Below, piece by piece: positions 7,202 through 16,286 of a DNA stretch of 64,000 bases (positions are counted from its first letter, which is position 1; every line of letters starts with the position of its first letter). The DNA lies in assembly GCA_036652695.1 (NCBI GenBank), contig JAVVVJ010000002.1, forward strand, positions 1-64,000. The letters are read 5' to 3'. The position numbers and the translations under genes were made by a program. Below the pieces are notes generated by a model. The model did not search any database, was not told the origin of the DNA, and saw only the letters and a list, made by a program, of their open reading frames with translations. Source of the stretch: Limiplasma sp036652695 (GTDB lineage Bacteria > Bacillota > Clostridia > Christensenellales > Aristaeellaceae).

Positions 7202-8785
7202 TTGAAGAAGAAACAAGACTGGCTTATCCTGTGCGTCATCGCGCTGGTGGCTGCGTTGCTGCTGGCCGTAACCAACGTAGTTACAAAGGATCAAATTGCG
7301 ATTCAGGCCGCAGCAGCATTGGATTCTGCCCGCAGTGAAGCGCTGCCGCAAGCGGCTCGGTTTGAAAAGGCGGTCAGCGATAAGTATGGCGTCAGTGACA
7401 GCCAGTATGTGCGCTATGAAGGCTATGCCGCAGATGGCACGATGGTTGGCTATGTGGCGGAGCTTACGGTGAACGGCTTTGCCGGCCCCATCGAGATCGT
7501 GTGCGGCATTGATCTACAGGGTACGATCACGGGTCTATCCGTTGGTGGAAGCAACTTTTCTGAAACCGCCGGCTTGGGTACGAAGGTGCGGGATGAGGAG
7601 TTCACCAGCCGTTTTGTGAATTTGACCTCTACACCGAAAGCTGGGGACAATGTTGATACCATTGCTGGCGCAACCATTTCCTCCAGCGCGGTCATATCAG
7701 GCGTGAGCAAATGCTATGATTATATGCGTTCCTATATGGAGGGCTATGTTCCTGAGGCTGCGGAGGTTCTGACTGCTGAGCATCAGGAAACGGTGACTGT
7801 GCATGGCTTTGCCAGTGATTTTGATGTGACGGTTGGCATTATGCCGGATCAAACCATTGAAGGCGTTCTCATCGGCGGCGATAGCTTTGCCGAATCAGCC
7901 GGAATTGGTGAAAAGGTGCTCGAAAAGGAGTTCCGCGACCAGTTTAAAGGCAAGAGCGGCATGCTTGCTTATGGCGAGAATGGTCTGGATGCAATCTCTG
8001 GCGCGACCATCACCAGCGAGGCTGTACTCAAGGGCATCAACCTCGCGCTGAACGGCGATTCCGCCGCCGCCGCTCCGGCAGCACCCGCATTTGTGGAGGA
8101 AACCCTCACGCCGTCCGCTGATAACAATCAGGCGGTGCTCTCACGCAAGGTGACGGTGCGCGGCTTTGCGGACGAGATCGACGTAACGGTTGGCATCGAC
8201 GCAGAGGGCAAGATCGCCACGCTTTCCGTGGGCGGCCCCAAATTTAAAGAAACCGAGTATTTTGGCGATAAGGCGCGGGATAACGCCTTCCGCAACCAAT
8301 TCATTGGCAAGGCCGGGACGATTGTCTATGGCGAAAACGGCGTGGACGCGATTTCTGGCGCGACCATCACCAGCACCGCCGTGCTGCAAGCCGTGAACAC
8401 CGCGCTGAGCGGCGAGGCTGGCGGCGATTCTGCCGCCGCTCCGGCAGCACCCGCATTTGTGGAGGAAACCCTCACGCCGTCCGCTGATAACAATCAGGCG
8501 GTGCTCTCACGCAAGGTGACGGTGCGCGGCTTTGCGGACGAGATCGACGTAACGGTTGGCATCGACGCAGAGGGCAAGATCGCCACGCTTTCCGTGGGCG
8601 GCCCCAAATTTAAAGAAACCGAGTATTTTGGCGATAAGGCGCGGGATAACGCCTTCCGCAACCAATTCATTGGCAAGGCCGGGACGATTGTCTATGGCGA
8701 AAACGGCGTGGACGCGATTTCTGGCGCGACCATCACAAGCACCGCCGTGCTAGAAGCTGTAAACACCGCGCTCAAGGGTCAATAA
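7202..8785 (+). CDS. Membrane-anchored protein with four FMN-binding (RnfG-like) domains
   Basis: The 527-residue protein starts with an N-terminal membrane helix (about 8-28), which places the rest outside the cell. Four FMN_bind domains follow (about 75-165, 195-280, 310-400 and 430-525), each ending in the motif that ApbE-type transferases flavinylate: DTIAGATIS, DAISGATITSE, and DAISGATITST twice. The acceptor threonines are about T158, T269, T388 and T510. The start is a TTG preceded by GAGGTGAAGGA. Domains 3 and 4 come from an almost perfect DNA duplication, joined by Ala/Pro-rich linkers. I infer an extracellular electron carrier, by analogy with other multi-flavinylated proteins. No ApbE gene or redox partner lies nearby. 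It is a single-gene transcript ending at a terminator. Confidence 0.88.
   Translation: MKKKQDWLILCVIALVAALLLAVTNVVTKDQIAIQAAAALDSARSEALPQAARFEKAVSDKYGVSDSQYVRYEGYAADGTMVGYVAELTVNGFAGPIEIVCGIDLQGTITGLSVGGSNFSETAGLGTKVRDEEFTSRFVNLTSTPKAGDNVDTIAGATISSSAVISGVSKCYDYMRSYMEGYVPEAAEVLTAEHQETVTVHGFASDFDVTVGIMPDQTIEGVLIGGDSFAESAGIGEKVLEKEFRDQFKGKSGMLAYGENGLDAISGATITSEAVLKGINLALNGDSAAAAPAAPAFVEETLTPSADNNQAVLSRKVTVRGFADEIDVTVGIDAEGKIATLSVGGPKFKETEYFGDKARDNAFRNQFIGKAGTIVYGENGVDAISGATITSTAVLQAVNTALSGEAGGDSAAAPAAPAFVEETLTPSADNNQAVLSRKVTVRGFADEIDVTVGIDAEGKIATLSVGGPKFKETEYFGDKARDNAFRNQFIGKAGTIVYGENGVDAISGATITSTAVLEAVNTALKGQ
8066..8736 (+). repeat. Two exact 305-bp direct repeats, period 366 bp
   Basis: Bases 8066-8370 and 8432-8736 read identically, and near-identity continues to about 8761. 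The period of 366 bases is 122 codons, so the copy keeps frame and adds one complete FMN-binding domain with its linker. Identity including third codon positions means a recent duplication or gene conversion. Confidence 0.9.
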
Positions 8786-8808
8786 GCCATCGCAACAGTC
8801 ATTGCAAA

Positions 8809-8850
8809 CAGTTGGAAATGAGCCAGTCGGCTTGTTTTCAACTGTTTTTT
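8809..8850 (+). terminator. Rho-independent terminator after the FMN-binding protein
   Basis: A 16-bp stem with a few mismatches (CAGTTGGAAATGAGCC against GGCTTGTTTTCAACTG) and a 4-base loop is followed by six T residues at 8845-8850. Confidence 0.85.
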
Positions 8851-8950
8851 GTTGAGGAATTGAAATGGCTTTTACTGCGCAATATTTTCTTTTGTACCCG
8901 CAATGCACTGCGTACCAAGCATTTGCGAACGTAACAATGCGCAATTCCCC

Positions 8951-8979
8951 TTGCGCTTTTTCTTAAAGAATGTTTTAAT
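8951..8979 (+). promoter_or_regulatory. Candidate promoter of the rbgA-rnhB operon
   Basis: The -35 is TTGCGC (8951-8956) and the -10 is TTTAAT (8974-8979), with a 17-bp spacer, about 58 bases before the chosen rbgA start. Both hexamers are imperfect. Confidence 0.45.
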
Positions 8980-9036
8980 AGGAAGGTCAATCCAGCGGTG
9001 AATGGTTCCCAGCCAGAGTTGGAAGGGGTTTTTTGT

Positions 9037-9921
9037 TTGGAAATCCAATGGTATCCTGGTCATATGGCAAAGGCGAAGCGGCTTTTGGCAGCGCAGCTTG
9101 GCAAGGTGGATCTCGTAGTGGAGCTTTGCGATGCACGCCTGCCGCTTTCCAGCCGCAATCCGGCGCTGAACGAGCTGATCAGCCATAAACGCCGCGTGCT
9201 GCTGCTCTGCAAGGCGGACTTGGCCGAGCCCGCAAAGACGCAGCAATGGTTGCGCTATTTTCAGGCGCAGGGTATAGACGCGATGGCGTATGATGCTGGT
9301 TCGCAAAAGACTGCGCAGGCAAAGGTTCTCATCGAAAATGCCGCAAAGGCGGTTATTGAGCGCGGCGAGCGGCGCGGCATTCAAAAAACCATCCGTGCGA
9401 TGGTGGTTGGCGTGCCAAACGTTGGAAAAAGTACCTTTATCAACCGTCTTTATGGCGGCGGCGTTACCAAAACCGGCGATCGGCCGGGCGTAACCCGCAG
9501 CAATCAGTGGGTGAAGGTATCGCCTTATTTGGAGGTAATGGACACTCCCGGCATGCTCTGGCCAAAGCTCAACGATCAGCGAGCGGCCACCCGCCTTGCC
9601 TACATCGGCACCATCAAGGACGCGGTATATGATCAGGAGGCGCTTTGCGCGCACCTTTTGCGCGATCTGCTGGCTGTGATGCCGCAACGAACCATTGAGC
9701 GCTACAAGATCAAAAACCCAGATGTGGAAGGCTATGCGCTGCTTGACGAGGTCTGCAAAGGGCGCGGTTTTTTGATGCGCGGCGGCGTCAGCGATAGTGA
9801 ACGCGCCTGCGCTGTGGTTTTGGATGAATTTCGCGAGGGCAAGGTGGGGAAGATCACCTTGGAGAGCGCGCCGCTTCTGCCCCCAGCCAACCCGCCAAGG
9901 GAGGCGGACGAAAATGCCTAA
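9037..9921 (+). CDS. rbgA: Ribosome biogenesis GTPase RbgA/YlqF
   Basis: This 294-residue circularly permuted GTPase acts late in assembly of the 50S ribosomal subunit. The permuted order is visible: the G4-like CKADL comes first (about residue 56), then G1 GVPNVGKSTFIN (about 125) and G3 DTPG (about 170). The N-terminal IQWYPGHMAKA is diagnostic of the family. I chose the TTG at 9037, which has GGAAGGGG 8 bases upstream and puts the family's usual N-terminus at residue 1; an ATG at 8998 would add 13 unlikely residues. The stop overlaps rnhB by 8 bases, and ylqF-rnhB is a conserved pair in Bacillota. Confidence 0.95.
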   Translation: MEIQWYPGHMAKAKRLLAAQLGKVDLVVELCDARLPLSSRNPALNELISHKRRVLLLCKADLAEPAKTQQWLRYFQAQGIDAMAYDAGSQKTAQAKVLIENAAKAVIERGERRGIQKTIRAMVVGVPNVGKSTFINRLYGGGVTKTGDRPGVTRSNQWVKVSPYLEVMDTPGMLWPKLNDQRAATRLAYIGTIKDAVYDQEALCAHLLRDLLAVMPQRTIERYKIKNPDVEGYALLDEVCKGRGFLMRGGVSDSERACAVVLDEFREGKVGKITLESAPLLPPANPPREADENA

Positions 9922-10555
9922 GCCATCCCAAAAGCGTATGGCGCATTTTCAGGAGCTTGTTGCCTATGACAGCGCGCAGCTAGGCTTTGGCGCGTCTTTG
10001 GCGGGCATGGACGAGGTCGGCAGAGGGCCGTTGGTGGGAAACGTGGTTACGGCTTGCGTGATCATGCCCGCTGAACCGCTCTTCCCGTGGATTGATGATA
10101 GCAAGAAGCTAAGCCCCGCACGGCGGGAGGAGCTGTTTGCGCAGATTCAGGAATCGGCGCTATTCATTGGCATTGGTGAGGCAAGCGCGGCAGAGATCGA
10201 TCAGATGAATATCTTAAACGCTACCAAGCTTGCCATGGAACGCGCTGCGGAGCACGCCCCTGCTACGCTGTGCATTGTGGACGCTGTGCGCGGGCTTCAC
10301 CTGCCGTTTCCCGTGCTGCCCATTATCGGCGGCGATGGTAGAAGCTACAACGTGGCGGCCGCAAGCATCGTTGCAAAGGTGGCGCGCGATCGGCAGATGC
10401 GAGCCTATGCGCAGCGCTACCCGCAGTACGGCTTTGAGCATAACATGGGCTATGGCACTGCGCAGCACATCGCTGCCCTCCGGGAATATGGCGCAACGCC
10501 GGAGCACCGCAGGAGCTTTATTGGGAAATTCATTTCGGAAGGAGTGGGTAAATGA
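9914..10555 (+). CDS. rnhB: Ribonuclease HII
   Basis: The 213-residue enzyme cuts the RNA strand of RNA-DNA hybrids and removes single ribonucleotides from DNA. GMDEVGRGPLVG carries the first catalytic Asp-Glu pair. DDSKKLSPARRE, CIVDAVRG and AAASIVAKVARDR give the rest of the type-2 RNase H core. The ATG at 9914 is preceded by GGGAGG and lies inside the end of rbgA. The stop shares ATGA with the next gene, so all three are probably translated from one transcript. Confidence 0.96.
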   Translation: MPKPSQKRMAHFQELVAYDSAQLGFGASLAGMDEVGRGPLVGNVVTACVIMPAEPLFPWIDDSKKLSPARREELFAQIQESALFIGIGEASAAEIDQMNILNATKLAMERAAEHAPATLCIVDAVRGLHLPFPVLPIIGGDGRSYNVAAASIVAKVARDRQMRAYAQRYPQYGFEHNMGYGTAQHIAALREYGATPEHRRSFIGKFISEGVGK

Positions 10556-13500
10556 AGCGGGTTTGTGCATTTCTGATATGCATGCTCTGCCTGTTGCTTC
10601 CGCTTTTTTCGCTGGCGGAAGGGGCGCAGAATCTCCTGCCAAACGGCGGCTTTGAACAGCTGGATTCCGCAGGAGATCCAGATGGCTGGTACATTACCGC
10701 ATATCGTACGCAGCAAGGCTATTCTCGCCTGTTTGTAACGTCGGAGCGGGCGCATAGCGGTATCCGAAGCGCGGTGATTGAGAACGCGAGCGCCAATGAC
10801 GCACGCTATACCTGCACTGTGCGCGTGGAGCCTGAAACGCTTTACCGTCTGTCCGGCTATGTCTTTGTGGAGCGGATGGAGGAGGAGGGCAATGGCGCCA
10901 ACCTTGCCATCGAGGGGCTTTATGCCTTTTCTGATTGCTTTTATCAAACAAGCGGCGGCTGGGAGTATATGGAGTGGTATGGCGAAACAGGCGAAAACCA
11001 GACGGAGCTCACGCTTGGCGTCCGCATCGGCGGTTATGGCGCGGAGAGCGTTGGCAAGGCCTATTTTGACGATATTCAGTTAGAAAAGGTCGACGCACTG
11101 CCAACTGGTGTTAGCGCTTCCATTTGGTACAACATGCAGCCACCCGCCGCGGCAAAGCCGGAGACTGACGCCGTGCCCGCAAAGAGCACGCTTTTGTTTG
11201 TGCTGCTGGGTTTTGCGTTTTTGCTGTTGTACCTGCTGTCCAAGCCGCTTTTGCGCCAAAAGAAGGAACGGTACGCCTCCCTTGCCTTTGGCGCGCTGAT
11301 GCTGCTTGCGTTGATTGCCCGCGTGCTGCTGGCGCGTAGCGTTCCCGGCTATCAGGTGGATATCAACTGCTTTTCCGCGTGGAGCCTGCGCATGGCCGAA
11401 AATGGTCCGGCGGGCTTTTATAGCCCCGATTATTTTTGCGATTATCCGCCCGGGTACATGCTGCTTTTGTGGCCCTGCGGTTTTTTGTTGAAGGCCGTTG
11501 GCTATGGCACGCCAGCGGGATTGTTGGTGGTCAAGCTTGTACCCATCGTGTGCGATATGCTTGGCGCAATCGCGCTGTATGCTTATGCGGTCAAGCGCGT
11601 CGGACGCACGCCAGCGGCCTTTGTGGCCTGCCTGTATGCGCTTAACCCCGCAGTGCTCGTAAACGGCGCTGCGTGGGGGCAGGTGGACAGCCTGCTTGCG
11701 CTGCTCATGCTTTGTACCGCGATACAGGCCATGGAGCGTAAATGGCAGTTTGCTCTGCCGCTATTTGTTGTGTCTGCGCTGATGAAGCCGCAAGCGCTGC
11801 TTTTTGCGCCCATTGGCGGCATCTGGCTGATTCTGTGCCTTGTGCGGGAGCGTGAATCAATGGCCGCGCAGCTAAAGCGCATCGCCATCGGCCTTGGCTT
11901 TAGCGTGCTGTGCGCGCTGTGCATCGTTGTTCCCTTCTCCATCGGGCAGGAAAAGCCAGTGGGCTGGCTTGTTGAGCTGTATGGCAAAACGCTTTCTTCC
12001 TATGCGCATGCCACGCTCAACACCGCAAATCTCTACTATTTGGCTGGCGCGAACTGGGCAGATCTGAACGCCGTGGCTCCGTGGCTGCTGCCAGCACTAA
12101 CGGCGCTTGCGTCCTGCGCCTTTGGCATAGGGCTATTGTGGCGGGAAAAAAAACAAACGAACGCCCTTTCACTACGCAAAAAGCGGACGCTGCTTGCGCT
12201 GTGCTCTTTTGCGCTGGCTGTGGCGCAGGCGCTCGTGTGGATATTTGCGGGGAATTATGCGGCTTATGGCTATGCCATGATGGTTTACTGCTTTGCTTAT
12301 GCCATCGTGTGCATGTGCGTTGATCCCAAACCGGAGGGATTGCCGTTTTATATGGCGCTTGCGCTCATCGGCATTTATCTGCTGGGCGTAAAGGTGCATG
12401 AACGCTATCTGTTTCCGGCGCTTGCGCTGCTGCTTTTGAGCTATATCACCACCAAGGATCGGCGTGCGCTGCATCTTTGTGTTGGGTTTTCCATCACCAC
12501 GTTCCTCAACACGGCCATTGTGCTGGATAATTCCATTTTGTTTGGCGCTGCTCAGGGGCATCTGAACCCCGATACGCTGGCGCTGAACGTTGTGCTATGC
12601 GTGGTGAACCTACTGCTTTGCGGATATGCGGGCTATATTGCCTTGAGCGGCCTGCGGGAAACCGTTGAAGCACCCACGCCTGAGGTCGCGGAGGAAGAAA
12701 CGCAAACAACTCCGCCCGCCTACAAGCAAATGCTACTGGAGCCGATGGACGCACGCCTGCACCTCACGCTTCGCGATTGGCTCGTTATGGGCGTCACTAC
12801 GGTGCTCTACGGCGTGCTCGCCTTTAGCAATCTCGGCAGCACCGTTGCGCCGCAGGACGGCTGGATATCCACCTCGCCTGATGAGCAAATTATCTTTGAG
12901 CTTCCGCAGTCGCAGAGCTTCAAAGTTTTGTATTATGCGGGCGTCAGCTACAACGGTTTTTCGATTGCCGTAAGCGAGGATGGGCAGAGCTGGTCCAACG
13001 ATTTTTACTGTGAAATGCGGGAAGGGCTTTGCTACCGTTGGAACTATGCGTGCCAGTCCGAAATTGTTGAGGAGCAGCCGGACTTTGCCAAAAAATTGCC
13101 GGATGACGTACGAAGGTTTCATGACCAATACGTGCGTTTGAACACCTCCACAGATGGCGTTCTTTGGCTCAAGGGCAAATATCTGCGCCTGAACGCCGAT
13201 GAGGCGGGGCTGAACCTGTTTGAAATCGCCCTGCGGGACGCTAACGATGAGCTCATCCCCTTAACGGTGGTTAAGCATACGGGCGCGAATGAGAGTCTGC
13301 TTGCGGATGCGAAGCCCGCCCAGAATCTGCTGAACGAGCAGAACACCTGCGTGGGGGAGCCGGGCTGGTTTACGGGCACCTATTTTGACGAAATCTACCA
13401 TGCCCGCACCGCATACGAGCACCTGCATGGTCAAGCTCCCTACGAAACCACCCATCCGCCGCTTGGAAAGCTAATGATGTCGGTTGGGATCGCGCTCTTT

Positions 13501-14724
13501 GGCATGACGCCCTTTGGCTGGCGCTTTGCGGGCGCGTTTATCGGTGTATGGATGCTTCCCGCGCTTTATCTGCTGGCGTTGCAGCTCACGAAGCGCAGAA
13601 GCCTTGCAACCGTAGCGATGCTCGCCCTTACCTTTGATTTGATGCACTATACCCAAACACGCATCGCAACCATTGATTCCTTCCCGGTGCTCTTTATCAT
13701 TTTGAGCTATCTGCTGATGGCGCGCTATATGCAAACCGACGTGTTTGCCGTTGGTGCTGGAGAAAAGCCGCGCCTGTTTACCAAAGCCTATTGGCGAAGC
13801 CTGATTCCGCTGGCGCTATGCGGGCTTTGCATGGGGCTTTCCATCGCGAGCAAGTGGATCGGCCTGTATTCGGCGGTCGGCTTGGCGGTGCTGTTCTTCA
13901 TCGCCGTGTACCGGCAGTATCGCGTTGGCAATATCGCCTATGCCTATTGCGCCGAGGACGCCGACGAGGAGCCAAATGAAAACCGCCGTGCGCGCATCTT
14001 TGGTGCGCAGGAATTTGCACTAAAGCGCGTTTTTATGACTTGTGGCTTCTGCGTGCTGTTTTTCATCCTTGTGCCCTGCGTGATCTACTACCTAAGCTAC
14101 ATTCCTTACCTATCGCCCACTGGGCCGGTCACGCTCCAGCGCATCATCGCGGCGCAGCAGGGCATGCTGAGCTACCACAGCACGCCGGGGCTTGGCATGG
14201 ATCACCCCTTCCAATCGCCGTGGTGGCAATGGCCGTTTATTTTGAAACCCATGTGGTTTTCACAGGATAAGTTTGAACCCGATGGGTATGCCGCCACCAT
14301 CATGTGTATGGGCAACCCATGGGTGTTCTATATCGGTGCGATCTGTATGGTGGCGATTATCCTCGCGTTTGTGCTCAAGTATGTCAAGCTGCGCGATGGC
14401 GTAAGGCTGCGCCGGGGCGATGGCGACTTGACGCTTTGCGTTGTGATCATCGGCTTTATGGCGCAGTACCTGCCGTGGGTGCTGGTGCCGCGCAGCATGT
14501 ACATGTATCATTACTTCGCTAGCGTGCCCTTTATCATCCTTGCCACGGTATGGATGATCGGAAAAATTCCCGATAGCCGCCGTGCGTGGCGGCGCGGCGT
14601 GATCGCGCTGTATGTGGCAGGAGCCATTGCGTTCTTTGTGATGTTTTTCCCCTATGCCTCTGGCTGGCTGACTAGTACAAGCTGGCTGGATGCCATGAAA
14701 TGGTTCTCCAAGCTCTACTATTAA
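10552..14724 (+). CDS. Fusion of two GT-C glycosyltransferases with an N-terminal carbohydrate-binding-like domain (PMT family)
   Basis: This protein has 1390 residues. A signal peptide (about 1-24) leads into a jelly-roll-like module (about 25-180, LLPNGGFEQLDS and YFDDIQLEKV). A first multi-spanning GT-C part (about 212-700) has the luminal acidic motif near D270 (GYQVDINCFSAW). A second part (about 745-1390) is a PMT/GT39-type domain with YFDEIYHARTA at about 944 and THPPLGKLM after it. Such enzymes move a sugar from a polyprenyl-phosphate carrier to an outside acceptor, often a protein. It overlaps rnhB by ATGA and sits between rnhB and comM, where Bacillota normally carry other genes. 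The substrate and whether both halves are active are unknown. Confidence 0.85.
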   Translation: MKRVCAFLICMLCLLLPLFSLAEGAQNLLPNGGFEQLDSAGDPDGWYITAYRTQQGYSRLFVTSERAHSGIRSAVIENASANDARYTCTVRVEPETLYRLSGYVFVERMEEEGNGANLAIEGLYAFSDCFYQTSGGWEYMEWYGETGENQTELTLGVRIGGYGAESVGKAYFDDIQLEKVDALPTGVSASIWYNMQPPAAAKPETDAVPAKSTLLFVLLGFAFLLLYLLSKPLLRQKKERYASLAFGALMLLALIARVLLARSVPGYQVDINCFSAWSLRMAENGPAGFYSPDYFCDYPPGYMLLLWPCGFLLKAVGYGTPAGLLVVKLVPIVCDMLGAIALYAYAVKRVGRTPAAFVACLYALNPAVLVNGAAWGQVDSLLALLMLCTAIQAMERKWQFALPLFVVSALMKPQALLFAPIGGIWLILCLVRERESMAAQLKRIAIGLGFSVLCALCIVVPFSIGQEKPVGWLVELYGKTLSSYAHATLNTANLYYLAGANWADLNAVAPWLLPALTALASCAFGIGLLWREKKQTNALSLRKKRTLLALCSFALAVAQALVWIFAGNYAAYGYAMMVYCFAYAIVCMCVDPKPEGLPFYMALALIGIYLLGVKVHERYLFPALALLLLSYITTKDRRALHLCVGFSITTFLNTAIVLDNSILFGAAQGHLNPDTLALNVVLCVVNLLLCGYAGYIALSGLRETVEAPTPEVAEEETQTTPPAYKQMLLEPMDARLHLTLRDWLVMGVTTVLYGVLAFSNLGSTVAPQDGWISTSPDEQIIFELPQSQSFKVLYYAGVSYNGFSIAVSEDGQSWSNDFYCEMREGLCYRWNYACQSEIVEEQPDFAKKLPDDVRRFHDQYVRLNTSTDGVLWLKGKYLRLNADEAGLNLFEIALRDANDELIPLTVVKHTGANESLLADAKPAQNLLNEQNTCVGEPGWFTGTYFDEIYHARTAYEHLHGQAPYETTHPPLGKLMMSVGIALFGMTPFGWRFAGAFIGVWMLPALYLLALQLTKRRSLATVAMLALTFDLMHYTQTRIATIDSFPVLFIILSYLLMARYMQTDVFAVGAGEKPRLFTKAYWRSLIPLALCGLCMGLSIASKWIGLYSAVGLAVLFFIAVYRQYRVGNIAYAYCAEDADEEPNENRRARIFGAQEFALKRVFMTCGFCVLFFILVPCVIYYLSYIPYLSPTGPVTLQRIIAAQQGMLSYHSTPGLGMDHPFQSPWWQWPFILKPMWFSQDKFEPDGYAATIMCMGNPWVFYIGAICMVAIILAFVLKYVKLRDGVRLRRGDGDLTLCVVIIGFMAQYLPWVLVPRSMYMYHYFASVPFIILATVWMIGKIPDSRRAWRRGVIALYVAGAIAFFVMFFPYASGWLTSTSWLDAMKWFSKLYY

Positions 14725-14753
14725 ACCTCACAGATAGAAGGATGGTTACAAAA

Positions 14754-16286
14754 GTGCTTGCAAAGACGATCTCCTGCGGGCTGGACGGTGTAAACGGCTA
14801 CCCTGTGGAGGTGGAGGCCTTTATTGGCAACGGGCTTGCTGGCTTTGAGATCGTCGGCCTGCCAAGCGCCGCCGTCAAGGAAAGCCGTGACCGCATCCGT
14901 GCCGCAATCGCGGTAAGCGGCTTTCCTTTCCCATTTGGCAAGGTGACGGTGAACCTTGCCCCGGCGAATGTCAAAAAGGAAGGCACGGGCTTTGAGTTAG
15001 CGATTGCCATTGCGCTGCTGGCCTCCAAATGGCCGCAGCTGATGGCGCAGCTTGAAAATACGATGCTGCTGGGGGAGCTTTCCCTACAGGGGCGGCTCAT
15101 GCCGATACGCGGCGCACTTGGCATGGTGATTACCGCCGCAGAGCAGGGAATCCGTCACGTGGTGCTGCCCCGCCAGAACGCCAAGGAATGTGAATGCGTG
15201 AGTGAGGTAAACGTCTATCCGGCGGAAACGCTTGCGGAGGTCTGCGCGCATTTGACGGGCAAAGCTCCCCTTGCGCCAACCCCGCATGTGAGCTATGAGC
15301 AGCTTTTGACAACAAAGGAAATTGCGCATGACCTCAAATATGTAAAAGGGCAGGCCATTGCGCGGCGCGCGCTGGAGGTGGCTGCCGCAGGTGGGCATAA
15401 CATGCTGATGGTGGGCATCCCGGGCAGCGGAAAAACCATGCTTGCACGTTGTCTGCCGGGCATTTTGCCGCCGCTCATCTATGCTGAGGCGCTGGAGACC
15501 ACACTGATCCATTCCGCAGCGGGGGAGCTTTACGAAAATGCGGGGCTGATGATCGAGCGCCCCTTCCGTTCGCCGCACCACAGCATTTCACTGCCCGCGA
15601 TGATCGGCGGCGGGGCAAAGGCAAGGCCGGGCGAGGTATCGCTCGCACATAACGGCGTGCTCTTTTTGGATGAGCTGCCGGAGTTTCAGCGCGGCACGCT
15701 GGAGGCGCTCCGTCAGCCGTTGGAGGATGGCTCGGTGAACATCCTACGCGTAAATGGGCAGAATCGCTACCAGAGCGGCTGCATGCTGCTGGCGGGCATG
15801 AACCCCTGCCCCTGCGGAAACTTTGGCAGCAGGCATAAGGAATGCCGCTGCACTGCCGCCGAAATCAAGCGATATCTAGGCAGGATCAGCGGGCCGCTGC
15901 TGGATCGCATTGATATTCAGGTGGAGATGGATGCAGTATCCATTGAAGAGATCGAAAGCGCGGGCGAGCAGGAGGACAGCCGCACCGTGCGCACACGCGT
16001 TCAGCGCGCACGTGAGCTTCAGCAAACGCGCTACCAAAAGCTTGGTTATTATTGCAACGCCCAGCTTGATCAGCAGGGGATGGACGCTTTTTGCGGCTTG
16101 GAACCTGACGCGCACCGGCTGCTGCATCAGGCCATGGAACGCTTTCACATCAGCATGCGCACCTATGGGCGCATCCGCAAAGTGGCGCGCACCATTGCTG
16201 ATTTGTCCGCAAGCGAAATGATCCGGGCGCAGGATGTGGCACAGGCAATCCAGTACCGAAATGTGGATGGGAGGTATTGGCGGTGA
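14754..16286 (+). CDS. comM: YifB/ComM family Mg-chelatase-like AAA+ ATPase
   Basis: The 510-residue protein is a hexameric helicase family member that in other bacteria drives branch migration during natural transformation. It shows an N-terminal ChlI-like domain, Walker A GIPGSGKTMLARC (about 224), Walker B LFLDELPEF, the Cys motif NPCPCGNFG and the C-terminal Mg-chelatase part. I prefer the GTG at 14754, which gives the family's usual MLAK N-terminus and lies 8 bases after AAGGATGG. The ATG at 14742 is part of that binding site. The stop overlaps dprA by GTGA. Confidence 0.94.
   Translation: MLAKTISCGLDGVNGYPVEVEAFIGNGLAGFEIVGLPSAAVKESRDRIRAAIAVSGFPFPFGKVTVNLAPANVKKEGTGFELAIAIALLASKWPQLMAQLENTMLLGELSLQGRLMPIRGALGMVITAAEQGIRHVVLPRQNAKECECVSEVNVYPAETLAEVCAHLTGKAPLAPTPHVSYEQLLTTKEIAHDLKYVKGQAIARRALEVAAAGGHNMLMVGIPGSGKTMLARCLPGILPPLIYAEALETTLIHSAAGELYENAGLMIERPFRSPHHSISLPAMIGGGAKARPGEVSLAHNGVLFLDELPEFQRGTLEALRQPLEDGSVNILRVNGQNRYQSGCMLLAGMNPCPCGNFGSRHKECRCTAAEIKRYLGRISGPLLDRIDIQVEMDAVSIEEIESAGEQEDSRTVRTRVQRARELQQTRYQKLGYYCNAQLDQQGMDAFCGLEPDAHRLLHQAMERFHISMRTYGRIRKVARTIADLSASEMIRAQDVAQAIQYRNVDGRYWR

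Noticed and set aside
8066..8736. Direct repeat as a possible mobile element or CRISPR-like array
   Set aside because: It is in frame, 122 codons long and encodes a whole FMN-binding domain, so it is a coding duplication.
8925..8937. CGAACGTAAC near rbgA as a second SOS box
   Set aside because: Only one half-site matches and the spacing to a second half is wrong.
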